Shown here: piece by piece, positions 54,819 through 64,000 of the stretch
Layout of the letters: each line of letters starts with the position of its first letter
Numbering within the stretch: the first letter of the stretch is position 1
Assembly (NCBI GenBank): GCA_028868995.1
Contig: JAGWTH010000002.1
Span: 62,001 to 126,000 of the forward strand
DNA from: Burkholderiales bacterium
Lineage (GTDB): Bacteria; Pseudomonadota; Gammaproteobacteria; Burkholderiales; Burkholderiaceae_C
Direction of reading: 5' to 3'
Length of the DNA stretch: 64,000 nt
Program-made: the position numbers and the translations under genes
Notes under the pieces: model-generated
Database searches by the model: none
Seen by the model: only the letters and a program-made list of their open reading frames with translations
Told to the model about the DNA's origin: nothing

Positions 54819-55745
54819 ATGGACCGGCTCCAGGCCATGGAAATGTTCGTGCGGGTCGTCGAGACCGGCAGTTTCTCGCAGGCGGCGAAGGAATTCGCCA
54901 CGACGCAGCCGACCGTGACCAAGCAGGTCGCGGCGATCGAACGGCGGCTGCAGGTGCGCCTGCTCAATCGCAACACGCGCGGCGTGAGCCCGACCGAGGC
55001 GGGCGGCCTCTACTACGAGAAGTGCAAGTCCATCCTGCGCGAGGCGGAGGAGGCCGACAGCGTGGTGCGGCTGGCGCAGCAGCAGCCGCAGGGCCTGCTG
55101 CGCATCGGCAGCTCGGTGGCCTTCGGCCGGCGCGTGCTGGTGCCGCTGGTGCTGGAGTTCATGGCGGCCCACCCGGAGCTGCAGGTGGACCTGAGCTTCG
55201 AGGACCGCTACACCGACCTGGTGGGGCAGGGCATCGACGTGGCGGTGCGCATGGGCAAGCTCGCCGACTCCAGCCTGGGCGCGCGCTTCCTGGGCATCAA
55301 TCCCTGGCTGCTGGTCGCCGCGCCGGCCTACCTGCGCAGCGCGGGCGCGCCCGCGCAGCCCATGGACCTGGAGCGGCATGCGGCCCTGATCTACAGCAGC
55401 GTGCAGGGCAACGACGTGTGGCGCGTGCGCGCTCCCGACGGCGAAACGGCGACCGTGCCGGTGCGCAGCGCCCTGCGCTCCAACAACCTGTCGGCGGTGC
55501 TGGCGGCCGCCCGCGCGGGCCTGGGGGTGGCGGCGCTGCCCTGGTACGTGGCCAACGACTCCCTGCGCTCGGGCACCCTGCAACCGGTGCTGGCCGGCCA
55601 CAGCCTGCCGGAGCAGGAGATCCACGCGGTGTTCCCCTCGCCCAAGCTGGTGCCGCGCAAGGTGCAGGCCTTCATCGCCTTCCTGCAGGGGCGCTTCGAC
55701 GGTGCCTGGTGGCAGGCGCTGCCCCCTCATTCCACCCGCGAATAG
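54819..55745 (+). CDS. LysR-family transcriptional regulator
   Basis: 308 residues. MDRLQAMEMFVRVVETGSFSQAAKEFATTQPTVTKQVAAIERRLQVRLLNRNTRGVSPTEAG is the classical CrgA/DmlR-type LysR start. The effector domain follows (LLRIGSSVAFGRRVLVPLVLEF; VDVAVRMGKLADSSLG). It lies 78 bases after the efflux operon and 85 bases before gcl on the same strand, and may regulate the glyoxylate genes. Confidence 0.93.
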   Translation: MDRLQAMEMFVRVVETGSFSQAAKEFATTQPTVTKQVAAIERRLQVRLLNRNTRGVSPTEAGGLYYEKCKSILREAEEADSVVRLAQQQPQGLLRIGSSVAFGRRVLVPLVLEFMAAHPELQVDLSFEDRYTDLVGQGIDVAVRMGKLADSSLGARFLGINPWLLVAAPAYLRSAGAPAQPMDLERHAALIYSSVQGNDVWRVRAPDGETATVPVRSALRSNNLSAVLAAARAGLGVAALPWYVANDSLRSGTLQPVLAGHSLPEQEIHAVFPSPKLVPRKVQAFIAFLQGRFDGAWWQALPPHSTRE

Positions 55746-55752
55746 GTGATAT

Positions 55753-55766
55753 CGCCGCCGGCGGCG
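55753..55766 (+). terminator. Self-complementary hairpin after LysR gene
   Basis: CGCCGCCGGCGGCG is a perfect 14-base palindrome eight bases after the LysR stop and could fold into a 5-base stem with a 4-base loop, followed by TT. A weak terminator is possible; a protein-binding site is the alternative. Confidence 0.3.
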
Positions 55767-55791
55767 TTCCCGCCGGGCCCGGTCCTGCCAA

Positions 55792-55810
55792 GAATCCGCC
55801 CCCAGGATTC
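55792..55810 (+). promoter_or_regulatory. Inverted repeat upstream of gcl
   Basis: GAATCC-N7-GGATTC is a perfect 6-base inverted repeat ending 20 bases before the gcl ATG. It could be an operator for the preceding LysR protein, or a 5'-leader hairpin just ahead of the AAGGAG site. Confidence 0.4.
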
Positions 55811-55830
55811 CTCAGGAAAAGGAGCGAGCG

Positions 55831-57621
<1,791 letters not shown>

Positions 57622-57633
57622 GGAGCGCGCGCC

Positions 57634-58419
57634 ATGCCCCGATTCGCGGCCAACCTCACCATGCTGTTCAACGAGGTGCCCTTCCTGGAGCGCTTCGAGC
57701 GCGCCGCGCGCGCCGGCTTCGAGGCGGTGGAGTTCCTCTTCCCCTACGAGCATCCGGCCGCGGAGATCCGCCAGCGGCTGGACGCGTACGGCCTGCGGCT
57801 CGTGTTGCACAACCTGCCCGCCGGCGACTGGGCCGCGGGCGAGCGCGGCATCGCCTGCCATCCGGACCGCGTGGAGGAGTTCCGCGCCGGCGTCGGCACC
57901 GCCCTGCGCTATGCGCGCGAGCTGGGCGTGCCCCAGCTCAATTGCCTCGCGGGCAAGGCGCCCGCGGGCGTCGCACCCGAGCTGCTGCGCCGCACGTTCG
58001 GGGCCAACCTGCGCTACGCGGCCGACCGGCTGCAGTCCGCGGGGCTGAAGCTGCTGGTGGAGCCGATCAACACCTGGGACATCCCCGGCTTCTACCTGCA
58101 TCGCACGGACCAGGCGCTGGCCCTGCTGGACGAGGTGGGCGCCGACAACCTGTTCCTGCAGTACGACCTCTACCACGCCCAGCGCACCGAGGGCGAGCTG
58201 GCCGCCACGCTGCAGCGGCACCTGCCGCGCATCGCGCACGTGCAGCTGGCCGACAACCCGGGCCGCAACGAGCCGGGCACCGGCGAGATCGCCTGGCCCT
58301 TCCTGTTCGCGCACCTGGACCGCATCGGCTACACCGGCTGGGTCGGCTGCGAATACAAACCCGCCGTCTCCACCGAGGCGGGCCTGGGCTGGCGCGAGGC
58401 CCTGGTCGCCGGCCGCTGA
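57634..58419 (+). CDS. hyi: Hydroxypyruvate isomerase
   Basis: 261 residues, a TIM-barrel of the Hyi/OtnI family. FEAVEFLFPYEHPAAEI, LKLLVEPINTWDIPGFYL with the metal-binding Glu, YDLYHAQRTEGEL and GWVGCEYKPA with the second Glu are all present. It interconverts hydroxypyruvate and tartronate semialdehyde. It starts 12 bases after gcl with GAGG upstream, giving the standard gcl-hyi-glxR order. Confidence 0.95.
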   Translation: MPRFAANLTMLFNEVPFLERFERAARAGFEAVEFLFPYEHPAAEIRQRLDAYGLRLVLHNLPAGDWAAGERGIACHPDRVEEFRAGVGTALRYARELGVPQLNCLAGKAPAGVAPELLRRTFGANLRYAADRLQSAGLKLLVEPINTWDIPGFYLHRTDQALALLDEVGADNLFLQYDLYHAQRTEGELAATLQRHLPRIAHVQLADNPGRNEPGTGEIAWPFLFAHLDRIGYTGWVGCEYKPAVSTEAGLGWREALVAGR

Positions 58420-58430
58420 AGGAGATGCCC

Positions 58431-59333
58431 TTGACGTCCACTCCCCTGAAGATCGGTTTCATCGGCCTCGGCATCATGGGCGCGCCCCTGTGCGGCCACC
58501 TGATCCGCGCCGGCCACCAGCTGTTCGTGCACACGCGCGGGCGCGTGCCCGAGGCGATCGCCGCCAGCTCGGCCACCCAGTGCACCACCCAGCGCGGCGT
58601 GGCCGAGCGCGCCGACATCGTGTTCCTCATGGTGCCGGACACGCCCGACGTGGAGCAGGTGCTGTTCTCCGAGCGCGGCGTGGCCGCGGGCCTCACCCGC
58701 GGCAAGGTCGTGGTCGACATGAGCTCGATCTCGCCGGTGGCGACCAAGGAGTTCGCGCGGCGCATCGGCGAGCTGGGCTGCGCCTACCTCGATGCGCCGG
58801 TCTCCGGCGGCGAGGTGGGCGCGCGCAACGGCACGCTGTCGATCATGGTGGGCGGCGACGAGGCGGTGTTCCAGCGCGTGCTGCCGCTGTTCCAGCTGAT
58901 GGGAAAGAACATCAACCGGGTGGGCGGCAACGGCGACGGCCAGACCGCCAAGGTCGCCAACCAGATCATCGTGGCCCTCACCATCGAGGCGGTGGCCGAG
59001 GCGCTGCTGTTCGCGGCGCGGGCGGGGGCCGACCCGGCGCGGGTGCGCGCGGCGCTGATGGGAGGCTTCGCGTCGTCGAAGGTGCTGGAGGTGCATGGCG
59101 AGCGCATGATCCAGCGCAGCTTCGATCCGGGCTTCCGCATCGAGCTGCACCAGAAGGACCTGAACCTGGCGCTGGCCAGCGCGCGCCAGCTCGGGGTGGC
59201 GCTGCCGCACACCGCGAGCACGCAGGAACTGTTCAACGCCTGCGCCGCCCAGGGCGGGCGCGGCTGGGACCATTCGGCGCTGGTGCGGGCGCTGGAAAGC
59301 CTGGCCCACTTCGAGATCGGCCAGGCGGCCTGA
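58431..59333 (+). CDS. glxR: 2-Hydroxy-3-oxopropionate (tartronate semialdehyde) reductase
   Basis: 300 residues. The N-terminal NAD motif is KIGFIGLGIMGAPL, then YLDAPVSGGEVGARNGTLSIMVGG and the catalytic Lys in GDGQTAKVANQIIV. It reduces tartronate semialdehyde to D-glycerate, completing the route from glyoxylate. TTG 58431 is preferred because AAGGAG is six bases upstream; the in-frame ATG at 58425 abuts that sequence and has no room for ribosome binding. It follows hyi by 11 bases. Confidence 0.93.
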   Translation: MTSTPLKIGFIGLGIMGAPLCGHLIRAGHQLFVHTRGRVPEAIAASSATQCTTQRGVAERADIVFLMVPDTPDVEQVLFSERGVAAGLTRGKVVVDMSSISPVATKEFARRIGELGCAYLDAPVSGGEVGARNGTLSIMVGGDEAVFQRVLPLFQLMGKNINRVGGNGDGQTAKVANQIIVALTIEAVAEALLFAARAGADPARVRAALMGGFASSKVLEVHGERMIQRSFDPGFRIELHQKDLNLALASARQLGVALPHTASTQELFNACAAQGGRGWDHSALVRALESLAHFEIGQAA

Positions 59334-59452
59334 GGGGCGGCGGCCACGCCCGCGCGGCGACCGCCGGCTGGGCGTCGCGCGATGCTGGACGGTGGCCAGG
59401 GCCCGGCGCTAGACTGGCTGGCGCCCGCACCCGTCACCCTGCGCACCGCCTG

Positions 59453-60124
59453 ATGCAGCACCGTCCCGTCCTCATGGCCACCCTGCTGGCCGGCGTCGCC
59501 GGCTGGGTGGACGCGCTCGGCTTCTATGCGCTGGCGGGCGTGTTCACCGCGCACCTCACCGGCAACCTGGTGCTGCTGGGCGAGGAGCTGGTGCGCGGCG
59601 GCAGCGGCATGCTGCCCAAGATGCTGGTGTTCCCCGCCTTCTTCCTGGGCGTGGCCCTGGCGGCGGTGGTGCATGGGCACCGCAAGGCGCGCGGGCGTTC
59701 CTCGGTGCGCGCGGTGCTGCTCACCGAGGCCGTGGCCGTCGTCGGCTTCATGCTGGTGGGCCAGGCCTCCGGCCCGGTGGCCGACACGGCCGACATGGGC
59801 ACGCTGTCCCTGCTCGCCGTGCTGCTGGGAGCGGTGGCGATGGGCGTGCAGAACGCCGAGGGGCGGCTCGCGCTGCGCGAGCTGGGTTCCACCGCGGTGA
59901 TGACCAGCAACATCACCCAGTGCGTGCTGGACGCGGTGCATGCGCTGCGCGCCCGCGGCCCCGAGCGCACCCGCCACGCGCAGCGCGCGCGCCGGCAGTT
60001 CCTGCCGATCGCAGCGTTTTCGCTGGGGGCGCTCGTCGCCGCCTTCGCGTGGCGGGTGGCGGCGTTCTGGGGCCTGCTGCCGCCGATCGCCGCCCTGGTC
60101 GTGCTGGCCGCGCTGGCGGATTGA
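59453..60124 (+). CDS. DUF1275 (YoaK) family membrane protein
   Basis: 223 residues with about six membrane helices. LLAGVAGWVDALGFYALAGVFTAHLTGNLVLLGEEL is the N-terminal signature of DUF1275, and MGVQNAEGRLALRELGSTAVMTSNITQ is its second hallmark. The transport function is unknown. It follows glxR by 119 bases and may have its own promoter, so a link to glyoxylate use is uncertain. Confidence 0.92.
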   Translation: MQHRPVLMATLLAGVAGWVDALGFYALAGVFTAHLTGNLVLLGEELVRGGSGMLPKMLVFPAFFLGVALAAVVHGHRKARGRSSVRAVLLTEAVAVVGFMLVGQASGPVADTADMGTLSLLAVLLGAVAMGVQNAEGRLALRELGSTAVMTSNITQCVLDAVHALRARGPERTRHAQRARRQFLPIAAFSLGALVAAFAWRVAAFWGLLPPIAALVVLAALAD

Positions 60125-60127
60125 AAG

Positions 60128-60709
60128 CTAGATCAGCGCCGCCTCGATCTCGGCGAAGCCCTTGGCCTCGGCCGGCAGCTGCAGCGGCAGGCCCAGCTGG
60201 CGCGCGATCTGCGACAGCGAGAAGATGCCGCGCACCTCCTGCCGGCCGTCGGCGGCCGCCTGCACGACCAGCGCATGGTGGCGCCGCGCCTGCTGCAGGC
60301 TGGCCACGACCTGGCCCACCCGCGCCGATTGCACGGTGTGCATGTCGAAGGCCTCCAGCCGGTCGGCCGGGGTCATGACGTCGGCCACCAGGATGCCGTC
60401 ATGGCGGATGCGCCGCTCCTCCACCACCGCGACCGGCTTCTCGCCGAGGATGTCGTTGGTCGTGATGATGCCCGCCAGGTTCTGCTGCTCGTCCAGGGCA
60501 AGCAGCATGCGCACGCCGCGCTGCACCATGAAGGCGTGCGCCCGGTCCATCGTCTCCTGCGGCGAGATCACCGCGGCGGCGACGCGCTTGAGGTCGGTCA
60601 TGACCAGCAGGGCGGGGGAGTCGAGGGAGACGCCCGGTTGTCCCTGTTCGGGGCGGCACACGCGGATGGCACCGATGTGGGGCAGGACGGGCAGAGCACT
60701 GTGGGCCAT
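60128..60709 (-). CDS. CBS-domain pair protein
   Basis: 193 residues. Two CBS motifs are visible: residues 43-92 (ISPQETMDRAHAFMVQRGVRMLLALDEQQNLAGIITTNDIL) and 106-175 (VADVMTPADRLEAFDMHTVQSARVGQVVASLQQARRHHALVV...GIFSLSQIARQLG). Such pairs bind adenosine nucleotides and sense energy state. There is no fused effector domain. AAGGAGG lies eight bases before MAHSALPV. The 1069-residue frame in the track is an antisense artefact. It is convergent with the DUF1275 gene. Confidence 0.9.
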   Translation of the reverse strand: MAHSALPVLPHIGAIRVCRPEQGQPGVSLDSPALLVMTDLKRVAAAVISPQETMDRAHAFMVQRGVRMLLALDEQQNLAGIITTNDILGEKPVAVVEERRIRHDGILVADVMTPADRLEAFDMHTVQSARVGQVVASLQQARRHHALVVQAAADGRQEVRGIFSLSQIARQLGLPLQLPAEAKGFAEIEAALI

Positions 60710-60886
60710 GGACGGACCTCCTTGTCGTGTGCTTTGGAACGCATCTTCCGGCGATCGGTTCCCGCGCGCAAGCGGCCCGCCCGCGGCGGGCCCCGCACGT
60801 GGGGCACAATGCCCGCAACAAGGCGGTTCCCGCAGCGACATGGCATCCAACGGCAAGGGGGCTCGCGCCTCCGTTAGGTCAAAAGC

Positions 60887-61699
60887 ATGAGCAGTCCGGC
60901 GAAGGTGTTCGCGATCCTGGACCTGTTCAGCAGCGAGCGTCCCATCTGGCAGCCCGACGAGATCAACGAGGCGCTCGGCTACTCGCGCCCCACCGGCTAC
61001 CGCTACGTCAAGGAACTGGTCGAGGCCGGGATGCTGCAGAAGGTCTCCGCCGGGCGCTACTCGCTGGGCGGACGGATCATCGAGCTGGACTTCCAGCTGC
61101 GGCAGTCCGACCCGGTGCTGCTGGCCGCCGTGCCGGTCATGCAGAAGCTGGCGGCGCGCAGCGGCTTCGACGCCGTGCTCACCGTGATGTTCGCGGGCCC
61201 GCGGGTGATCGACATCCACCGGGCCGGCGCCGAGAAGGACCTGCAGCTGGCGTACGGGCGGGGCCGCCCCCGGCCGCTGTTCGTCTCGGGCGCGCCCAAG
61301 ATCCTGCTGGCGCACCTGGCGCGCGGTCCGCTGGTGAAGATCTACGAGGGGCATGCGCGCGAGATCGCCGCCAGCGGCATGGGTGGCGACTGGACGGCCT
61401 TCCGCACCGGGCTGGCGCAGGTCCGCAAGGCCGGCTGCTACCGCTCGCTGGGCGAGCTGGAGCCTTCGCTGGGATCGGTCTCCGTGCCGGTGTTCAACGG
61501 CGACGACGAATGCGTCGCCGCGCTGGCGCTGGTGGGTGGCGTGCAGCGCGTCGAGGCGCTGCCGGTGCAGCGGTTGCTGCGGCCCTTGCAGGAGGCCGCG
61601 CAGGCGATCCGGTCGGCGCTGGTGGAGTCCGCGCGGGCCGCCGCGCGGCAGGAAGCCGCGGCGAAAGCCAGGCCCGCCGGCCGGCGCCGTCGGGCCTGA
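60887..61699 (+). CDS. IclR-family transcriptional regulator
   Basis: 270 residues. The winged helix is KVFAILDLFSSERPIWQPDEINEALGYSRPTGYRYVKELVEAGMLQKVSAGRYSLGGRIIELDFQLRQSD, followed by the GAF-like effector domain (GFDAVLTVMFAGPRVIDIHRAG). The C-terminus is a basic tail, KARPAGRRRRA. It is convergent with the FAH-Bug operon, which is its most likely target, together with the divergent VOC gene. Confidence 0.93.
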   Translation: MSSPAKVFAILDLFSSERPIWQPDEINEALGYSRPTGYRYVKELVEAGMLQKVSAGRYSLGGRIIELDFQLRQSDPVLLAAVPVMQKLAARSGFDAVLTVMFAGPRVIDIHRAGAEKDLQLAYGRGRPRPLFVSGAPKILLAHLARGPLVKIYEGHAREIAASGMGGDWTAFRTGLAQVRKAGCYRSLGELEPSLGSVSVPVFNGDDECVAALALVGGVQRVEALPVQRLLRPLQEAAQAIRSALVESARAAARQEAAAKARPAGRRRRA

Positions 61700-61719
61700 G
61701 CGGGCTTCGCCGCGCCGGA

Positions 61720-62685
61720 TCAATCCAGCCGCACGCCGGCCTGCTGGATGATCCTGCCCCACATGGCGCGGTCCTTGCGGATGAACGCCGCGAATTCCGC
61801 GGGGCTGTCGCACACCAGCTCGCCGCCGTAGTCGGTCCAGCGCTTCGCCAGATCCACGTTCGCGGGCACCTGCTTCATGGCCGCCGCGAGGCGGTCGATC
61901 ACCGCCTTGGGCGTGCCGGCCGGGGCGAGCAGGCCCTGCCAGGCCACCGGCGTGTAGTCCTTGATCCCGAGTTCGGCGAAGGTGGGCGTGTCGGGGAAGG
62001 CGGGATGGCGCTTCGCCCCGGTGATGGCCAGCAGCTTGAGCTTGCCGCTGTGGATGTTGCCGGTGGCCGCGGGCAGGCCGTCGAACATCAGCTGCACCTG
62101 GTCGCCCACGAGGTCGCCGTAGGGACTGTTGCTGTTGTAGGGCACGAAGGCGAGCCGGGCGCCGGTGGCGGCGGCGAACCACAGCCCCGACAGGTGCGAG
62201 TAGCTGCCGACGCCCTGGGTGGCCACGTTCACCGACTGCGGGTCCTTCTTCAGCAGCGCCAACAGTTCCACGGCATTCTTCGCCGGCACCTTCGGGTTGG
62301 CGACCAGGCCGGTGTTGAGCGCGCCCAGCAGGCTGACCGGGATGAAGTCCTTCTCCGCGTTGAACGGCAGCTTCGTGTACAGGTAGGGCACCGTCGACAG
62401 CGTGCTGGTGGTGCCGATGTACAGCGTGTAGCCGTCGGGAGCGGCCTTGGCCGCCGCCTCGGTGCCGATGATGCCGGAGGCGCCCGGCTTGTTGTCGACG
62501 TAGACGGTCTGCCCGAGCAGCTTCGTCAGCTCCACGGCCAGTTCGCGGGCGTTCGCGTCGGGACCGGTGCCCGCGGCGAAGGGCGCGATGATGCGCACCG
62601 GCTTGGTGGGCCAGGCCTGGGCCAGGCCCAGGGCCGGCAGCAGGGCGAGCGCGGCCGCGCCCGCGAGGAATCGCAGAGCTTTCAT
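61720..62685 (-). CDS. Bug/TctC-type solute-binding protein
   Basis: 321 residues. Signal peptide MKALRFLAGAAALALLPALGLAQA, mature start WPTKPVRIIAPFAAGTGPDANA. VYVDNKPGASGIIGTEA and VPYNSNSPYGDLVGDQVQLMFDGL place it in the Bug family. It is downstream of, and 30 bases from, a fumarylacetoacetase-family gene on the same strand, so the bound ligand may feed that enzyme's pathway. Confidence 0.93.
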   Translation of the reverse strand: MKALRFLAGAAALALLPALGLAQAWPTKPVRIIAPFAAGTGPDANARELAVELTKLLGQTVYVDNKPGASGIIGTEAAAKAAPDGYTLYIGTTSTLSTVPYLYTKLPFNAEKDFIPVSLLGALNTGLVANPKVPAKNAVELLALLKKDPQSVNVATQGVGSYSHLSGLWFAAATGARLAFVPYNSNSPYGDLVGDQVQLMFDGLPAATGNIHSGKLKLLAITGAKRHPAFPDTPTFAELGIKDYTPVAWQGLLAPAGTPKAVIDRLAAAMKQVPANVDLAKRWTDYGGELVCDSPAEFAAFIRKDRAMWGRIIQQAGVRLD

Positions 62686-62715
62686 GGTGTCTCCTGGTCG
62701 GGGTCGGGTGGGGGA

Positions 62716-63567
62716 TCAGTCCTCGTCGGCGACCGGGTTGCGCAGCACGCCGATGCGGTCCACCTCGATCTCGACGACGTCGCCGGCCTTCATCCACACC
62801 GGCGGCTGGCGGCGCGCGCCGACGCCGCCCGGCGTGCCGGTGACGATCACGTCGCCGGGCTGCAGCGGCGCGATGGTGGACAAGTAGGCGATCTGCCGGG
62901 CGATGCCGTGGATCATCATGTCGGTGGTGGCGCGCTGCATCTCGCGGCCGTTCAGGCGGGTGAGCAGGGTCATGGGCGTGCCGAACGGGATCTCGTCGGC
63001 CGTCACCATCCAGGGGCCGAAGCCGCCGGTGCGCCAGAAGTTCTTGCCCGGCACCCACTGCGAGGTGTGGCGCTGCCAGTCGCGCACGCTGCCGTCGTTG
63101 TAGCAGGCGTAGCCCGCGATGTGCCGCGCGGCGTCCGCCTCGGCGATGCGCCGGCCGCCGCGGCCGATGATCACCGCGATCTCGGCCTCGTAGTCGAGCT
63201 GCACCGACTCCTTCGGCCGCACGATGGGCTGGCCGTGCCCGACCTGCGAATCCGCCACGCGCAGGAAGAAGGTCGGCTGCTCGGTGACTTCGCGGTTCGT
63301 CTCCCGCACGTGCTCGTGGTAGTTGAGGCCGCAGCACCAGATCTTGCCCGGCTGCGGGATCACGGGCAGCAGCGTCACGTCCGCCAGCGCGAAGTCCGCC
63401 TTGCGGCCGGCCGCGAGGCGTGCCGCCTCGCCCACCGCGTCGGCGGCCAGCAGCGCCTTCAGGTCGGCGTGGCGGCCCCCGAAGGCCGCGCCCAGGTCCA
63501 CGATGCCGTCGGCCGCGACGGCGCCGAAGCCTGCGCGGCCCTGCCGCTCGAAGCTCACCAGTTTCAT
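62716..63567 (-). CDS. Fumarylacetoacetate hydrolase family protein
   Basis: 283 residues. WCCGLNYHEHVRE opens the FAH fold, and the metal site ExE...D is in DYEAEIAVIIGRGGRRI and YACYNDGSVRDWQ. VSEIPFGTPM-like and GDVIVTGTPGGVG segments complete the signature. Members hydrolyse or decarboxylate 2-oxo acids in aromatic and ring-cleavage pathways (for example 5-oxopent-3-ene-1,2,5-tricarboxylate or acylpyruvates). The start is MKLVSFERQG; the track's longer frame reads through the operator. It forms an operon with the Bug gene. Confidence 0.92.
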   Translation of the reverse strand: MKLVSFERQGRAGFGAVAADGIVDLGAAFGGRHADLKALLAADAVGEAARLAAGRKADFALADVTLLPVIPQPGKIWCCGLNYHEHVRETNREVTEQPTFFLRVADSQVGHGQPIVRPKESVQLDYEAEIAVIIGRGGRRIAEADAARHIAGYACYNDGSVRDWQRHTSQWVPGKNFWRTGGFGPWMVTADEIPFGTPMTLLTRLNGREMQRATTDMMIHGIARQIAYLSTIAPLQPGDVIVTGTPGGVGARRQPPVWMKAGDVVEIEVDRIGVLRNPVADED

Positions 63568-63580
63568 TCTCGAAGGCCTT

Positions 63581-63624
63581 TCGTCATGAATTGCAAAATC
63601 CCAATATTCGAGATTTAATGACGA
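63581..63624. promoter_or_regulatory. Operator-like inverted repeats in FAH/VOC divergent promoter
   Basis: TCGTCAT (63581-63587) is repeated inverted as ATGACGA (63618-63624). Inside it AAATC (63596-63600) pairs with GATTT (63612-63616). The segment is A+T-rich in a G+C-rich region and lies in the 91-base promoter between the FAH and VOC genes. The IclR protein encoded nearby is the natural candidate to bind it. Confidence 0.45.
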
Positions 63625-63658
63625 ACCTCCGCGATCTGTCAACCTCCTGGAAATCCCC

Positions 63659-64000
63659 ATGACCCGCCCCGGCTTCCGCTTCAGCCACTTCGGCATGTTC
63701 GTCAACGACATCCCGAAGCTGGAGGATTTCTACGTGCGCCTCCTGGACTTCACCGTGACCGACCGCGGGCAGCTGCCCGGTCCGCACGGTCCGATGGACC
63801 TGGTGTTCCTCAGCCGCGACCCGGACGAGCACCACCAGCTGGTGCTGATCTCGGGCCGGCCGAAGGAACTGGCGTTCAACCCGATCAACCAGGTCTCGCT
63901 GAAGGCCGACAGCCTGGCCACGCTGTGCGCCATGTACCGCATGCTGATCGCCGAGCGGCTGCCGGACATCGCGCCGGTCACGCACGGCAACGCGGTGTCG
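63659..64000 (+). CDS. VOC-family (glyoxalase/extradiol-dioxygenase-like) protein, C-terminus cut
   Basis: 114 residues before the window end. MTRPGFRFSHFGMFVNDIPKLEDFYVRLLDFTVTDRGQL opens a vicinal-oxygen-chelate module with the metal His in SHFGMFV; DEHHQLVLISG provides a second His pair. Ring-cleavage dioxygenases and glyoxalases share this fold. It is divergent from the FAH-family gene, which suits an aromatic ring-fission pathway. The missing C-terminus should hold the third ligand (Glu). Confidence 0.88.
   Translation, partial: MTRPGFRFSHFGMFVNDIPKLEDFYVRLLDFTVTDRGQLPGPHGPMDLVFLSRDPDEHHQLVLISGRPKELAFNPINQVSLKADSLATLCAMYRMLIAERLPDIAPVTHGNAVS

Noticed and set aside
60128-63337. 1069-residue minus-strand ORF
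   Set aside because: Only the 60128-60709 part (CBS protein) is protein-like; the rest runs antisense to the IclR gene and out of frame through the Bug and FAH genes, a G+C-rich artefact.
60727-63618. 963-residue plus-strand ORF
   Set aside because: It is a low-complexity Arg/Gly/His-rich shadow of the IclR gene and of the minus-strand Bug and FAH genes.

Overview
This is a gene-dense window of very high G+C DNA. No gap between genes exceeds 300 bases; the largest are about 180-240 bases (2696-2924, 10779-10971, 38025-38261, 46349-46532, 47492-47691). I see no tRNA, rRNA, CRISPR array, insertion sequence, integrase or phage gene. Several things point to a betaproteobacterium of the Burkholderiales, most likely Comamonadaceae (Ramlibacter/Variovorax-like): G+C-rich codon use, five orphan Bug-type (TctC) solute-binding proteins, many LysR regulators, and a scatter of aromatic/organic-acid catabolic genes. 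The taxon is an inference, because the window has no rRNA gene.

Layout. 1-7634: a partial secreted protein, an aminotransferase, an MFS exporter, an unknown gene, a BenE-type symporter, an aldo/keto reductase and a DUF2235 lipase-like protein. 7672-12528: an acyl-CoA dehydrogenase divergent from a LysR gene, then a Bug protein divergent from an acyl-CoA ligase; this looks like one regulated carboxylic-acid activation and oxidation locus. 12550-15046: a TRIC-like channel, DUF3237, a YbhB-like protein, an RlpA-like lipoprotein and a GIY-YIG protein. 15075-20996: an MBL hydrolase, a polar amino-acid ABC importer without its ATPase, a second acyl-CoA ligase and a glycine-zipper protein. 21223-28765: two LysR-controlled Bug loci (Bug, alpha/beta hydrolase, DUF3237; then PrpF-like isomerase, Bug and a NodB-type deacetylase).

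28777-41861: a DMT exporter, small proteins, a degenerate pseudouridine-synthase-like protein, a Bug/MarR pair, ArfB, a MurA-family enzyme, a patatin-like phospholipase, 3-hydroxybutyrate dehydrogenase, YitT, a nitrilase, an AraC regulator and a coniferyl-alcohol-dehydrogenase-like SDR. 42004-46348 (minus): pobA followed by a nitrate/sulfonate-type ABC ATPase and a fused double permease. 46533-49829: DUF2946, a PCu(A)C copper chaperone, a Cyc2-like outer-membrane cytochrome-porin fusion and a dihaem lipoprotein cytochrome. This is the most interesting segment, because it could form an outer-membrane-to-periplasm electron conduit.

49943-54740: an ABC-2 efflux operon with a damaged 5' end (an HlyD adaptor without its N-terminus and an in-frame amber codon at the start of the first ATPase). 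54819-60124: a LysR regulator, then gcl-hyi-glxR, the glyoxylate-to-glycerate route, then a DUF1275 protein. 60128-64000: a CBS-pair protein, an IclR regulator convergent with a fumarylacetoacetase-family/Bug operon, and a divergent VOC gene cut by the window end.

Candidate operators with clear symmetry lie in several divergent promoters. The best is an ATTGAT-N11-ATCAAT LysR-type box at 25645-25672. No previously undescribed multi-gene defence or mobile system was found. The notable items are the cytochrome conduit, the catalytically dead-looking pseudouridine synthase homologue, the MurA paralogue and the decaying efflux operon.
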